Source: Sphingorhabdus lutea
GTDB lineage: Bacteria; Pseudomonadota; Alphaproteobacteria; Sphingomonadales; Sphingomonadaceae
Length of the DNA stretch: 64,000 nucleotides
Direction: 5' to 3'
NCBI RefSeq assembly: GCF_001889025.1
Contig: NZ_CP018154.1
Coordinates: 734,501 to 798,500 of the forward strand
The notes below the pieces were generated by a model. That model was not told where the DNA came from, ran no database searches, and saw only the letters and a list, made by a program, of their open reading frames with translations. The position numbers and the translations under genes were made by a program. This document shows positions 19,701 through 27,218 of this stretch, in pieces (the first letter of the stretch is position 1; the number at the start of each line of letters is the position of its first letter).

Positions 19701-22700
19701 AAAAGCTAAACCCCACCAACTGCACCACGGCAACGATCAGCGTGGGCGTTGTTGCCGCGCCGATTAGCGCGGATGCAGATAGCGTGAACGGTGTTAATGG
19801 CGCGAGCGGCGCGTCGGGCGTTGTCGATGTGCTGGACGGGGATATGTTAAACGGGGCGGCGGCGACATTATCCACTGTTGATATTAGTGTGACGACACCG
19901 GCCACGCCAATATCTGGCGGGCCTGTGCCAACGCTGAACCCTGCAACGGGTCTTGTTGATGTGCCTGCTGGCACGCCGGCTGGCAGCTACACTATTGAAT
20001 ATCAAATTTGTGAAAAACTAAACCCGACCAATTGTGCAAGCAATATGGTGACGGTGGATGTTGCGGCCAGCGCGATTGTGGCGAGCAATGATAGTGTGAG
20101 CAATATTAATGGTGCATCAGGGGCAACGGCGGTGGTCAATGCCTTTACATCTGATAGCATTAATGGGGTGGCGGCGAGCGATGCCAATGCGATATTAAGC
20201 GTGGCGAGCGGCTCGAGCGTTCCTGCAGGATTAAGCTTTGATCCAGCCACGGGCAATGTGAATGTGGCGGCGGGCACGCCCGCAGGCACCTATAGCTTTG
20301 ATTATCAAATTTGTGAAAAACTAAACCCCACCAACTGCACCACGGCAACAATCAGCGTGGGCGTTGTTGCCGCGCCGATTAGCGCGGATGCAGATAGCGT
20401 GAACGGTGTTAATGGCGCGAGCGGCGCGTCGGGCGTTGTCGATGTGCTGGACGGGGATATGTTAAACGGCGCGGCGGCGACATTATCCACTGTTGATATT
20501 AGTGTGACGACACCGGCCACGCCAATATCTGGCGGGCCTGTGCCAACGCTGAACCCTGCAACGGGTCTTGTTGATGTGCCTGCTGGCACGCCAGCTGGCA
20601 GCTACACTATTGAATATCAAATTTGTGAAAAACTAAACCCGACCAATTGTGCAAGCAATATGGTGACGGTGGATGTTGCGGCCAGCGCGATTGTGGCGAG
20701 CAATGATAGTGTGAGCAATATTAATGGTGCATCAGGGGCAACGGCGGTGGTCAATGCCTTTACATCTGATAGCATTAATGGGGTGGCGGCGAGCGATGCC
20801 AATGCGATATTAAGCGTGGCGAGCGGCTCGAGCGTTCCTGCAGGATTAAGCTTTGATCCAGCCACGGGCAATGTGAATGTGGCGGCGGGCACGCCCGCAG
20901 GCACCTATAGCTTTGATTATCAAATTTGTGAAAAACTAAACCCCACCAACTGCACCACGGCAACAATCAGCGTGGGCGTTGTTGCCGCGCCGATTAGCGC
21001 GGATGCAGATGTAGCCCCGCCGGTTAGATCAGGCATAGGTAATCCGGCATTGATGAATATATTGGCGAATGATCAATTAAATGGTCAGCCAATTAACCCC
21101 AATGACGTGATATTATCAATTATTTCAGGCGCAAATGACCCAAATATCATTTTGGACGTAAATAGCGGACAGGTTTCGGTTGGGCCAGAAGTGCCAGCGG
21201 GCACATATGTTTTTGAATATCAAATTTGTGAAAAATTAAACCCCACCAACTGCGCGACAAGCACATATACCATTATTGTTGATCCAGCGATTAGTTCGGT
21301 TGAGGGAACGGTATATTTGGACAGAAATGGTGACCGTGCGCTCGACAATGGTGATGAATTGCGCGCTGGTTGGATTGTTGAGATATTGCGTAATGGCGAG
21401 CTGTTAGAATCCGCAATTACCGATGCCAATGGTTCTTATCGGTTTGACAATCTTTTAAGCGGCGGTGGATATGTTATTCGTTTTCGCAATCCCGATAATA
21501 ATGTTGTTTATGGGCAATTGGAGAATGTTGAGCTGACCTCCAATAGCGTTGTAATCGATCAAAATTTACCGATTGACCCATCAGGTGTTGTTTATAATAG
21601 TGTGACACGTGATCCAGTTGCAGGGGCGGTTGCGCGGTTAACAAATGCAAATGGCATTGCCTTGCCAGCCACATGTTTCCTTGACCCATCACAGCAAAGT
21701 CAGGTGACAGGGCCAAGCGGAGAATATAGGTTCGATATAGTTCCTGGCGCTGCGTCGCAATGCCCAGTGGGTGAGGCGGAATATGTTATTTCAATTACCC
21801 CGCCATCTGGTTTCACATTTGTATCGACAGTATTGCTTCCCCAAAATGGTGCATTTGACCCCAGTGGACAGACCGGACCTGTGCGTATTTCGTCAGGTCC
21901 CGATGCGCCCGATGATGCAAATCCAACCTATTATTTGCGATTTACACTGCAACAAGGGGATCCCGATGTGATTTATAATCATATTCCGATTGATCCATTC
22001 CTGTCTCGGTTGCCGTTAATAATCACAAAATCCAGCATAAAGCGCACGGTAAATATTGGCGATCTTGTTCCATATGAAATAACCGTACGCAATGTGGAAA
22101 ATGTACAAAGAGCCGGTGTGACTGTAGTAGATTTATTGCCGCCAGGATTTAAATATGTGGCTGGTTCTGCAACGGTAGATGGTGTTTTGACCCCCGTAGA
22201 GGCAGCCAATTCCAACCGTCAAATTGAATGGCGCGGCCAAATTATTCCTGCCTTATCATCGGTAAAATATAATTTAACATTGACCGTGGGCGCAGGTGTT
22301 ACACAGGGCACAAAGGTAAATACCGCATTTGGTGTTGACGGCCCATCAGGTTCGGCCATTTCAAATCGTGGTTCAGCCGCGGTTCAAATTGTGCCAAGCA
22401 GCATTTTTGATTGTTCAGAAATTATTGGTAAGGTTTTTGAAGATAGAAATTATAATGGCTATCAAGATGAAGGCGAGCCTGGCGTGCCCTATGTGCGTTT
22501 GGCCACCGTTAATGGTCAATTGATTACCACCGATGAATTTGGGCGATATCATATTGCATGTGCCGCTGTGCCAGATGCACGTATTGGTTCAAATTATGTG
22601 TTAAAATTGGACACGCGCACTTTGCCCATTGGGTGGCTGCCGACACAGGATAATCCGCGTTCAATCCGCCTGACCCGTGGTAAAATGGGAGAGGTTAATT

Positions 22701-22744
22701 TCGGTGTCGCGCCGCCAAAACAAAAGGATGAGGGGGAAGAATAA
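13715..22744 (+). CDS. Giant repetitive DUF11/SdrD_B surface protein
   Basis: About 3,009 residues are encoded. A signal peptide ending NQASAQ is followed by VPSGTTDPDTSNNNATDSD, the normal last strand of a DUF11 domain. Then come 23 near-identical modules in alternating A (101 aa) and B (104 aa) types, each ending with the CEKLNPTNC motif. A divergent module follows (about 2430-2530), then SdrD_B-like domains with Ca-binding loops (DRNGDRALDNGDE, DRNYNGYQDEGE), a DUF11 domain (ITKSSIKRTVNIGD) and the end DEGEE. No LPXTG, autotransporter, OmpA or outer-membrane barrel is visible, so its means of attachment is unclear. I start at 13715; an upstream ATG at 13697 overlaps the previous gene and spoils the signal peptide. 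Likely an adhesin or matrix fibre. Confidence 0.8.
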   Translation: MKNINYESTRLNIRSRAMLVSALPFVALAMANQASAQNAVNSANVAVPSGTTDPDTSNNNATDSDIIYAVIVASNDSVSNVNGASGATAVVNAFTSDSINGVAASDANAVLSVASGSSVPAGLSFDPATGNVNVAAGTPAGTYSFDYQICEKLNPTNCTTATISVGVVAAPISADADSVNGVNGASGASGVVDVLDGDMLNGAAATLSTVDISVTTPATPISGGPVPTLNPATGLVDVPAGTPAGSYTIEYQICEKLNPTNCASNMVTVDVAASAIVASNDSVSNVNGASGATAVVNAFTSDSINGVAASDANAVLSVASGSSVPAGLSFDPATGNVNVAAGTPAGTYSFDYQICEKLNPTNCTTATISVGVVAAPISADADSVNGVNGASGASGVVDVLDGDMLNGAAATLSTVDISVTTPATPISGGPVPTLNPATGLVDVPAGTPAGSYTIEYQICEKLNPTNCASNMVTVDVAASAIVASNDSVSNINGASGATAVVNAFTSDSINGVAASDANAILSVASGSSVPAGLSFDPATGNVNVAAGTPAGTYSFDYQICEKLNPTNCTTATISVGVVAAPISADADSVNGVNGASGASGVVDVLDGDMLNGAAATLSTVDISVTTPATPISGGPVPTLNPATGLVDVPAGTPAGSYTIEYQICEKLNPTNCASNMVTVDVAASAIVASNDSVSNVNGASGATAVVNAFTSDSINGVAASDANAVLSVASGSSVPAGLSFDPATGNVNVAAGTPAGTYSFDYQICEKLNPTNCTTATISVGVVAAPISADADSVNGVNGASGASGVVDVLDGDMLNGAAATLSTVDISVTTPATPISGGPVPTLNPATGLVDVPAGTPAGSYTIEYQICEKLNPTNCASNMVTVDVAASAIVASNDSVSNINGASGATAVVNAFTSDSINGVAASDANAILSVASGSSVPAGLSFDPATGNVNVAAGTPAGTYSFDYQICEKLNPTNCTTATISVGVVAAPISADADSVNGVNGASGASGVVDVLDGDMLNGAAATLSTVDISVTTPATPISGGPVPTLNPATGLVDVPAGTPAGSYTIEYQICEKLNPTNCASNMVTVDVAASAIVASNDSVSNVNGASGATAVVNAFTSDSINGVAASDANAVLSVASGSSVPAGLSFDPATGNVNVAAGTPAGTYSFDYQICEKLNPTNCTTATISVGVVAAPISADADSVNGVNGASGASGVVDVLDGDMLNGAAATLSTVDISVTTPATPISGGPVPTLNPATGLVDVPAGTPAGSYTIEYQICEKLNPTNCASNMVTVDVAASAIVASNDSVSNVNGASGATAVVNAFTSDSINGVAASDANAVLSVASGSSVPAGLSFDPATGNVNVAAGTPAGTYSFDYQICEKLNPTNCTTATISVGVVAAPISADADSVNGVNGASGASGVVDVLDGDMLNGAAATLSTVDISVTTPATPISGGPVPTLNPATGLVDVPAGTPAGSYTIEYQICEKLNPTNCASNMVTVDVAASAIVASNDSVSNINGASGATAVVNAFTSDSINGVAASDANAVLSVASGSSVPAGLSFDPATGNVNVAAGTPAGTYSFDYQICEKLNPTNCTTATISVGVVAAPISADADSVNGVNGASGASGVVDVLDGDMLNGAAATLSTVDISVTTPATPISGGPVPTLNPATGLVDVPAGTPAGSYTIEYQICEKLNPTNCASNMVTVDVAASAIVASNDSVSNVNGASGATAVVNAFTSDSINGVAASDANAVLSVASGSSVPAGLSFDPATGNVNVAAGTPAGTYSFDYQICEKLNPTNCTTATISVGVVAAPISADADSVNGVNGASGASGVVDVLDGDMLNGAAATLSTVDISVTTPATPISGGPVPTLNPATGLVDVPAGTPAGSYTIEYQICEKLNPTNCASNMVTVDVAASAIVASNDSVSNVNGASGATAVVNAFTSDSINGVAASDANAVLSVASGSSVPAGLSFDPATGNVNVAAGTPAGTYSFDYQICEKLNPTNCTTATISVGVVAAPISADADSVNGVNGASGASGVVDVLDGDMLNGAAATLSTVDISVTTPATPISGGPVPTLNPATGLVDVPAGTPAGSYTIEYQICEKLNPTNCASNMVTVDVAASAIVASNDSVSNINGASGATAVVNAFTSDSINGVAASDANAILSVASGSSVPAGLSFDPATGNVNVAAGTPAGTYSFDYQICEKLNPTNCTTATISVGVVAAPISADADSVNGVNGASGASGVVDVLDGDMLNGAAATLSTVDISVTTPATPISGGPVPTLNPATGLVDVPAGTPAGSYTIEYQICEKLNPTNCASNMVTVDVAASAIVASNDSVSNINGASGATAVVNAFTSDSINGVAASDANAILSVASGSSVPAGLSFDPATGNVNVAAGTPAGTYSFDYQICEKLNPTNCTTATISVGVVAAPISADADVAPPVRSGIGNPALMNILANDQLNGQPINPNDVILSIISGANDPNIILDVNSGQVSVGPEVPAGTYVFEYQICEKLNPTNCATSTYTIIVDPAISSVEGTVYLDRNGDRALDNGDELRAGWIVEILRNGELLESAITDANGSYRFDNLLSGGGYVIRFRNPDNNVVYGQLENVELTSNSVVIDQNLPIDPSGVVYNSVTRDPVAGAVARLTNANGIALPATCFLDPSQQSQVTGPSGEYRFDIVPGAASQCPVGEAEYVISITPPSGFTFVSTVLLPQNGAFDPSGQTGPVRISSGPDAPDDANPTYYLRFTLQQGDPDVIYNHIPIDPFLSRLPLIITKSSIKRTVNIGDLVPYEITVRNVENVQRAGVTVVDLLPPGFKYVAGSATVDGVLTPVEAANSNRQIEWRGQIIPALSSVKYNLTLTVGAGVTQGTKVNTAFGVDGPSGSAISNRGSAAVQIVPSSIFDCSEIIGKVFEDRNYNGYQDEGEPGVPYVRLATVNGQLITTDEFGRYHIACAAVPDARIGSNYVLKLDTRTLPIGWLPTQDNPRSIRLTRGKMGEVNFGVAPPKQKDEGEE
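13925..21009 (+). repeat. 615-bp tandem array (11.5 copies) inside the surface-protein gene
   Basis: The period is exactly 615 bp (205 codons). It consists of a 303-bp A half and a 312-bp B half that are themselves distant paralogues sharing CEKLNPTNC. A halves begin at 13925 and then every 615 bp to 20690, giving 12 A and 11 B halves. Copies differ at only a handful of sites, such as SNVNG/SNING, NAVLS/NAILS, GGGTCA/GGCTCG, CTGGAC/CTTGAT and AAGCTA/AAACTA, and the variants occur in shuffled combinations. This points to unequal crossing-over and gene conversion, and copy number may vary between cells. Confidence 0.95.
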
Positions 22745-22825
22745 AATAAAAAATGCATAAGGTGTTGATTCCAAATTTAATGATGTAAGGCGCGCGGCAC
22801 ACCAATAAAATCAGGAGGAATATAT

Positions 22826-23770
22826 TTAGTTTTTTTGCCTTTGCTTAAATAGGTTTAATTGGGCAATGTGCATTGCGCCAATGCAGCCTGCGTCGCCGCT
22901 TAATCGAACAGGAACAATATAATCATCCAATTTTTCGCGGGTTAAAATATTATCTAAATAGCCTGAAATTTTATGCCATAATGCTGTGCGTATCATGGGA
23001 AATAGATGCTGATTATCCATCACCCCGCCGCCCAATATTATTTTATCGGGCATGCAGGTCATCATTAAATTCAGACATAGGGCGGCAATATAATCGGCCT
23101 CTATTTGCCATATTATATCATCTGGAGGGCATGATTTCACATCCCCCAAATATCGCGTGGCAAGGGCAGGGCCGGCGGCCAATCCTTCGGCACATTGCGC
23201 CCCATGATAGGGGCATGTACCGGTAAAATCGTCCATTTCTATTACAGATTTGGGCAGGAACATATGCCCCATTTCGGGATGTAATATTCCATTTTGCAAT
23301 TGACCATGACGTAGTAACCCGCCGCCAATTCCTGTCCCAATGGTAAGGTAGATGATATGATGATGGCCTATTCCCGCGCCATATTCCGCCTCTGCCAATA
23401 GGGCGCAATTCACATCTGTTTCCACAAATATTGGCAGCAATAATTTTTCGGTTAAAATGCCATATATATCGCACCCGCCCCAATCGGGTTTTGGTGTGTC
23501 CAATATGCGCCCATAATTTGCGCTGTTTTTATCTATTTGCACTGGCCCAAATGCACCAAGGCCAATTGCCGACAATTTGCCGCAGCGTTGTTGCGCCTCA
23601 ATAAAAAATTGCGCGACCGCCCGTAATGTATCGGCAGGGTGGGCAGTGGGAATTTGAACCTGTTCCAATATAGTTTGTTCATATCCCACGGCGCATATAA
23701 ATTTGGTGCCACCGGCCTCTATCCCGCCAAAGATTATCGGCGTGCCATTTTTATTGTCCATAACTGCCAT
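22826..23770 (-). CDS. ROK-family sugar kinase (fructokinase/mannokinase type)
   Basis: This 314-residue cytoplasmic kinase probably phosphorylates fructose or mannose with ATP. The phosphate loop is GGIEAGGTKF near the N-terminus. The catalytic Asp is in FVETDVNCALLAE, followed by TIGTGIGGG and the zinc motif HPEMGHMFL then CPYHGAQCAEG. That CPYH form of the motif is the one of bacterial fructokinases (for example the kinase of glucomannan operons) rather than glucokinases. Its ATG follows the mannanase stop codon with no gap (TAA ATG), so the two are co-transcribed and translationally coupled. A second ATG at 23761 is an alternative start. Confidence 0.85.
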   Translation of the reverse strand: MAVMDNKNGTPIIFGGIEAGGTKFICAVGYEQTILEQVQIPTAHPADTLRAVAQFFIEAQQRCGKLSAIGLGAFGPVQIDKNSANYGRILDTPKPDWGGCDIYGILTEKLLLPIFVETDVNCALLAEAEYGAGIGHHHIIYLTIGTGIGGGLLRHGQLQNGILHPEMGHMFLPKSVIEMDDFTGTCPYHGAQCAEGLAAGPALATRYLGDVKSCPPDDIIWQIEADYIAALCLNLMMTCMPDKIILGGGVMDNQHLFPMIRTALWHKISGYLDNILTREKLDDYIVPVRLSGDAGCIGAMHIAQLNLFKQRQKN

Positions 23771-25114
23771 TTATGAGGCCGAAATATTTTTGGCATGTTG
23801 CATAATGATTTTGTGCATGGAGGCGTCGCTGTCAAACACGCCATACCAGCCTTGTGGTTCATGGGGTGGGTCGCCCATATATTGCGTGTCGCCCGGTTTG
23901 AAACGATGGTCGGCATGTGGGGTGCGGGCCTCTCCATTCCATGCCCAAAAATTACTGCCGACAACCGGACCATTATTGGCCATGCTTTGTTCAACAGCGG
24001 CATAAATCATTTTATAGAAACGTTCCTTAAATGTTGCGGGGATTTCCGGATCATAAAGCTCCCCATCGCGGGGGAATCCAAATTCCTCAAACACCAAAGC
24101 TTTGCCAATTTGGTTGGCCAGACGGACATGGGTGTTGATATAATCATTCACCTTTGCCGCGCCATCATCCCATGTTCCGCCAAGGTTTTTACCGTCAACC
24201 CAACTCCAATTTAATGGCCATATATGCGCGGTAAGATAATCAATTTGCTGATGTGCTTCGATAAATATTTGCTCGCTGCCATTGCTTGCCTTTGTGCCTT
24301 CTTGGCCCAATGAGACAAGATGATTGCCGTCAATTTCGCGGATGATTTTGGCGGTGCTATTTATCCATGCATAATAATCGGGCAATATTTTATCCATGAC
24401 TGGTTGGCTGTTGCCGGGCCTTGGCTCATTGCATAATTGCCATGCCATAATCGCCGGATCATCGCGATAATCCACCCCAGTTATTTTATTTTTCCGGCCA
24501 ACTGTGCGGCGCACATGGTCATGATACATACCGACCGCCGCTTCATTTTTGTAAAAATCACTGGCATGATCAGGGAATGCGGGCCATGGATGCTCTGGAT
24601 CATTCATGTCGGTGAATTTACCGGTTTGATAATATAAATATGTCATGACACCGCCCGACCATTCCCAAAAATTGGTCAGGCAAAGCACGGCCTTCATATC
24701 GCGCTTTGCGATTTCAACCATTAAATAATCCAAACCATCGAACAGCGTTTCATTCCATCCATCCTTGGTCCGAAAGCCCGGCTTTATCCCTGCTTTTAAC
24801 GGTCCTTCCTCTGCCGAAGCCATGACGCGTAAATTTGTAATGCCAATTGCCTTCATTCGGTCCAATTCTCTGCCCAAACGCGCACGGTCGCCATATGCCG
24901 CATCCGCGCCAAGATAGGCCCCATACCATAAATTTGCGCCGACAAAGCGATATGGCTTATCATTTATAGTAAAACGCAGCCCGTCGCGCTTAACAAAGGC
25001 TGCAGGATTGGTTTTTGCAATTTTCTTGCATGCGCCCAATATGGATGTTGCAGTCGCAACTGCGCCAATACTAATCGCGCTTAATAATATTTTACGGCGT
25101 GATAAATTTGGCAT
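23771..25114 (-). CDS. Beta-mannanase, glycoside hydrolase family 5 (GH5_7 type)
   Basis: This 447-residue enzyme is predicted to cleave beta-1,4-mannan chains. The N-terminus has RRK followed by a hydrophobic stretch and lipobox LGAC (26-29), so it is an exported lipoprotein. The catalytic domain starts at about 40. GANLWYGAYLG is typical of GH5 subfamily 7, Glu230 in WQLCNEPRPG is the acid/base, and Glu344 in VFEEFGFPRD is the nucleophile. It is first in an operon with the ROK kinase, which could phosphorylate the released hexose. A LacI-type operator overlaps its probable promoter about 105 bp upstream. Confidence 0.88.
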   Translation of the reverse strand: MPNLSRRKILLSAISIGAVATATSILGACKKIAKTNPAAFVKRDGLRFTINDKPYRFVGANLWYGAYLGADAAYGDRARLGRELDRMKAIGITNLRVMASAEEGPLKAGIKPGFRTKDGWNETLFDGLDYLMVEIAKRDMKAVLCLTNFWEWSGGVMTYLYYQTGKFTDMNDPEHPWPAFPDHASDFYKNEAAVGMYHDHVRRTVGRKNKITGVDYRDDPAIMAWQLCNEPRPGNSQPVMDKILPDYYAWINSTAKIIREIDGNHLVSLGQEGTKASNGSEQIFIEAHQQIDYLTAHIWPLNWSWVDGKNLGGTWDDGAAKVNDYINTHVRLANQIGKALVFEEFGFPRDGELYDPEIPATFKERFYKMIYAAVEQSMANNGPVVGSNFWAWNGEARTPHADHRFKPGDTQYMGDPPHEPQGWYGVFDSDASMHKIIMQHAKNISAS

Positions 25115-25219
25115 TTCTCTCTCCCCCTTATCATATCCATATTGGTTTGAAAAATGGCTGCTCTCTCCCTGCCATGATTCGTAATGGACCTATGTTTCCT
25201 GCTAACGCTATATATAAAA

Positions 25220-25235
25220 TTGACAACGCTGCCAA
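25220..25235 (-). promoter_or_regulatory. Candidate LacI-family operator over the mannanase promoter
   Basis: The sequence TTGACAACGCTGCCAA is a 16-bp imperfect palindrome (12 of 16 positions symmetric) around a central CG, matching the TGnCAnCGnTGnCA pattern of many LacI-family sugar repressors. Read on the minus strand it contains TTGGCA, with TATAGC 17 bp further on, as a possible -35/-10 pair for the mannanase operon. Binding there would block transcription. No LacI-type regulator gene is in the window. Confidence 0.5.
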
Positions 25236-25297
25236 TTATTTAAAATTTAAGATGATAAGGATCGTAAAAGCGGCTGCAAGATTTTTTACAAGAGAGA

Positions 25298-25337
25298 ATT
25301 TCATATAAATCATTGAAATATCTAATTTATATGAAAT
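25298..25337. repeat. Perfect 13-bp inverted repeat
   Basis: ATTTCATATAAAT at 25298-25310 and its exact complement ATTTATATGAAAT at 25325-25337 are separated by 14 bases. This is far better than chance even in AT-rich DNA. It lies 215 bp before the GGDEF-EAL start and 185 bp before the mannanase start, so it could bind a regulator or form an RNA hairpin. Confidence 0.6.
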
Positions 25338-25552
25338 ATGATTTGAACAGTTGGGCAAATAAAAGCGGCAAATGAATAATGATAAAATAACTGATAATTA
25401 TAGATAAAATGACAACGTCAATAAAATATTTACCTATTTTGCAATAAATTAAAACCGCAAAAGCCAAATGATGCCTTGGTAAATTTATCAACAAATATGG
25501 CGGTCATAAAGCAAGAGCTTCAATGTTGAAATTTTAACCACAGGCAGGGACC

Positions 25553-27214
25553 ATGCATAAGTCACAGCGCAGATTATTTTGGACGCAAGAGAGTAAAGCG
25601 ATACGTGATGCCTTAATCATTTTTGGATTAACGGCGATTATTATTATTTTTTCAATATCAATTGAGGCATTTGAAAGAATAGTAGAATTCTCCCAAACGC
25701 ATGAGAGTTGGGAAATTGACGAATTTCTAACCGCTGCCTTGCTGCTTCCAATTGCCCTTTGTGTCTTTTCATATCGGCGAGTGGCCGAAGCAATGCGGTT
25801 ATTGTCCGAGCGTGTAGAAGCGGAAGAAAATGCCAAAGAAATGGCTTTACATGACGCCTTAACCGGATTGCCAAATCGCCGCATGGCAATGGATAAACTT
25901 AATCATGCTTTGGAATATGCTTATCGTGATCCTGTTACCATTGTTGCGGTTGATTTAAACCGATTTAAATCGATAAATGATGTTTATGGGCATAATATTG
26001 GTGATCAAATATTGTTAATGGCGGGGCAAAAATTGCGTTCCAATTTACGCGAAGGTGAAATTGCGGCCCGGCTTGGCGGCGATGAATTTCTGTTAATTTT
26101 AAATGGCCGTGCCGATAGCGATGACATCATCCAGCTTATTGAAACAATATCATCCACTTTTGATACTTCGTTCGATATTGGGCCGCATAATTTTTCTGTG
26201 GGGGCCAGTTTCGGTGTTGCCCATACTGATAATCATAAAATCGATATTGATGAATTTATGGTTCAGGCAGATATGGCGATGTACCGCGCCAAGGAAATCG
26301 GCAGCAATGGCATTGCCTATTTTGAACCTGGCATGGAACAGGCAGCATTACGCCGTTCTACAATAGAATTGGAATTGCGCAATGCGCTTACCAGTGGTGA
26401 AATTTACCCACATTATCAGCCGTTAATTGATTTAGAAACCGGTGATACTGTTGGCTTTGAGGCATTGGCACGTTGGAAAACGCCAGGCGGCTTGGTGCGT
26501 CTGCCAATTGATTTTATTTCCATTGCGGAACAATGCGGGTTAATATCTGATTTATTTTTTACCATATTGCGTGCTGCCTGTGTTGATGTTCGTAATTGGC
26601 CGGCACATTGTCATGTCGCGATAAATCTGTCGCCTGTGCAATTTTCCGATCCTGAATTGGCGCAGCGAATATTGGGCGTGTTAATTGAAACTGGCGTTGC
26701 ACCGGGGCGGATAGAAATTGAAATTACAGAAAGCGCATTGGTAAGCGATTTGGATAATGCCATTGCCACCATCATATCTCTTAAAAATCAAGGCGTGCGT
26801 ATTTCGCTTGATGATTTTGGAACGGGCTATTCCAGCTTGCGTCATTTAAGCGACTTGCCAATTGATAAATTAAAAATTGATCGCAGCTTTGTCGAAAATC
26901 TTGATAATGATGAAGCATCAAGGACTATTGTTCGTGCCGTCACTGGGCTTGCGCATAATCTTGGCCTGACCGTGGTAGCAGAGGGCATAGAGACACAAGA
27001 AAATGCATCTCATTTATCGCAATTTGGATGTGATTTTGGGCAGGGATATTATTTTGGAAGACCAGCAGCGGCGCAGTTTTTAATGCCGTTTTTTAATCAG
27101 GAATCATGGATTAAAATCAGCGACAATTTATCAAAAATATCAAATCAAGAAATTGTAGCACAGGAACATAATGTCCATTCACATCACACTGCAAAAAAAG
27201 TGAATGGCGGGTAA
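25553..27214 (+). CDS. Membrane GGDEF-EAL protein (cyclic-di-GMP turnover)
   Basis: The product has 553 residues. Two membrane helices (about 20-39 and 58-74) enclose a short periplasmic loop of only about 18 residues, so no sizeable sensor domain is present. The diguanylate cyclase domain has an intact GGDEF (175-179) but no RxxD inhibitory site before it. The EAL domain has EAL at 303-305, then NLSP, EITES, DDFGTGYS (420-427), KIDRSF and EGIE, all hallmarks of an active phosphodiesterase. Both activities may therefore be possible; which dominates cannot be read from sequence. c-di-GMP would link it to surface attachment, possibly relevant to the giant adhesins nearby. Confidence 0.9.
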   Translation: MHKSQRRLFWTQESKAIRDALIIFGLTAIIIIFSISIEAFERIVEFSQTHESWEIDEFLTAALLLPIALCVFSYRRVAEAMRLLSERVEAEENAKEMALHDALTGLPNRRMAMDKLNHALEYAYRDPVTIVAVDLNRFKSINDVYGHNIGDQILLMAGQKLRSNLREGEIAARLGGDEFLLILNGRADSDDIIQLIETISSTFDTSFDIGPHNFSVGASFGVAHTDNHKIDIDEFMVQADMAMYRAKEIGSNGIAYFEPGMEQAALRRSTIELELRNALTSGEIYPHYQPLIDLETGDTVGFEALARWKTPGGLVRLPIDFISIAEQCGLISDLFFTILRAACVDVRNWPAHCHVAINLSPVQFSDPELAQRILGVLIETGVAPGRIEIEITESALVSDLDNAIATIISLKNQGVRISLDDFGTGYSSLRHLSDLPIDKLKIDRSFVENLDNDEASRTIVRAVTGLAHNLGLTVVAEGIETQENASHLSQFGCDFGQGYYFGRPAAAQFLMPFFNQESWIKISDNLSKISNQEIVAQEHNVHSHHTAKKVNGG

Positions 27215-27218
27215 AATT

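Larger units (their letters stand above)
25115..25552. other. Divergent intergenic region between mannanase and GGDEF-EAL genes
   Basis: No gene is visible in these 438 bp. The region holds a LacI-type palindrome at 25220-25235, a perfect 13-bp inverted repeat at 25298-25337, and a further TGACAACGTCA at about 25409. It is AT-rich throughout and must carry the promoters of both flanking genes. Confidence 0.6.

Noticed and set aside
13915..20966. Regularly spaced minus-strand ORFs of 62-95 codons across the repeat array
   Set aside because: They are antisense shadows of the 615-bp repeat; their identical sequence and exact spacing come from the array, and none has its own ribosome site.
13925..21009. 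Possible CRISPR-like array because of exact periodic repeats
   Set aside because: The unit is 615 bp, wholly coding in one frame, with no spacers; it is a protein repeat array.
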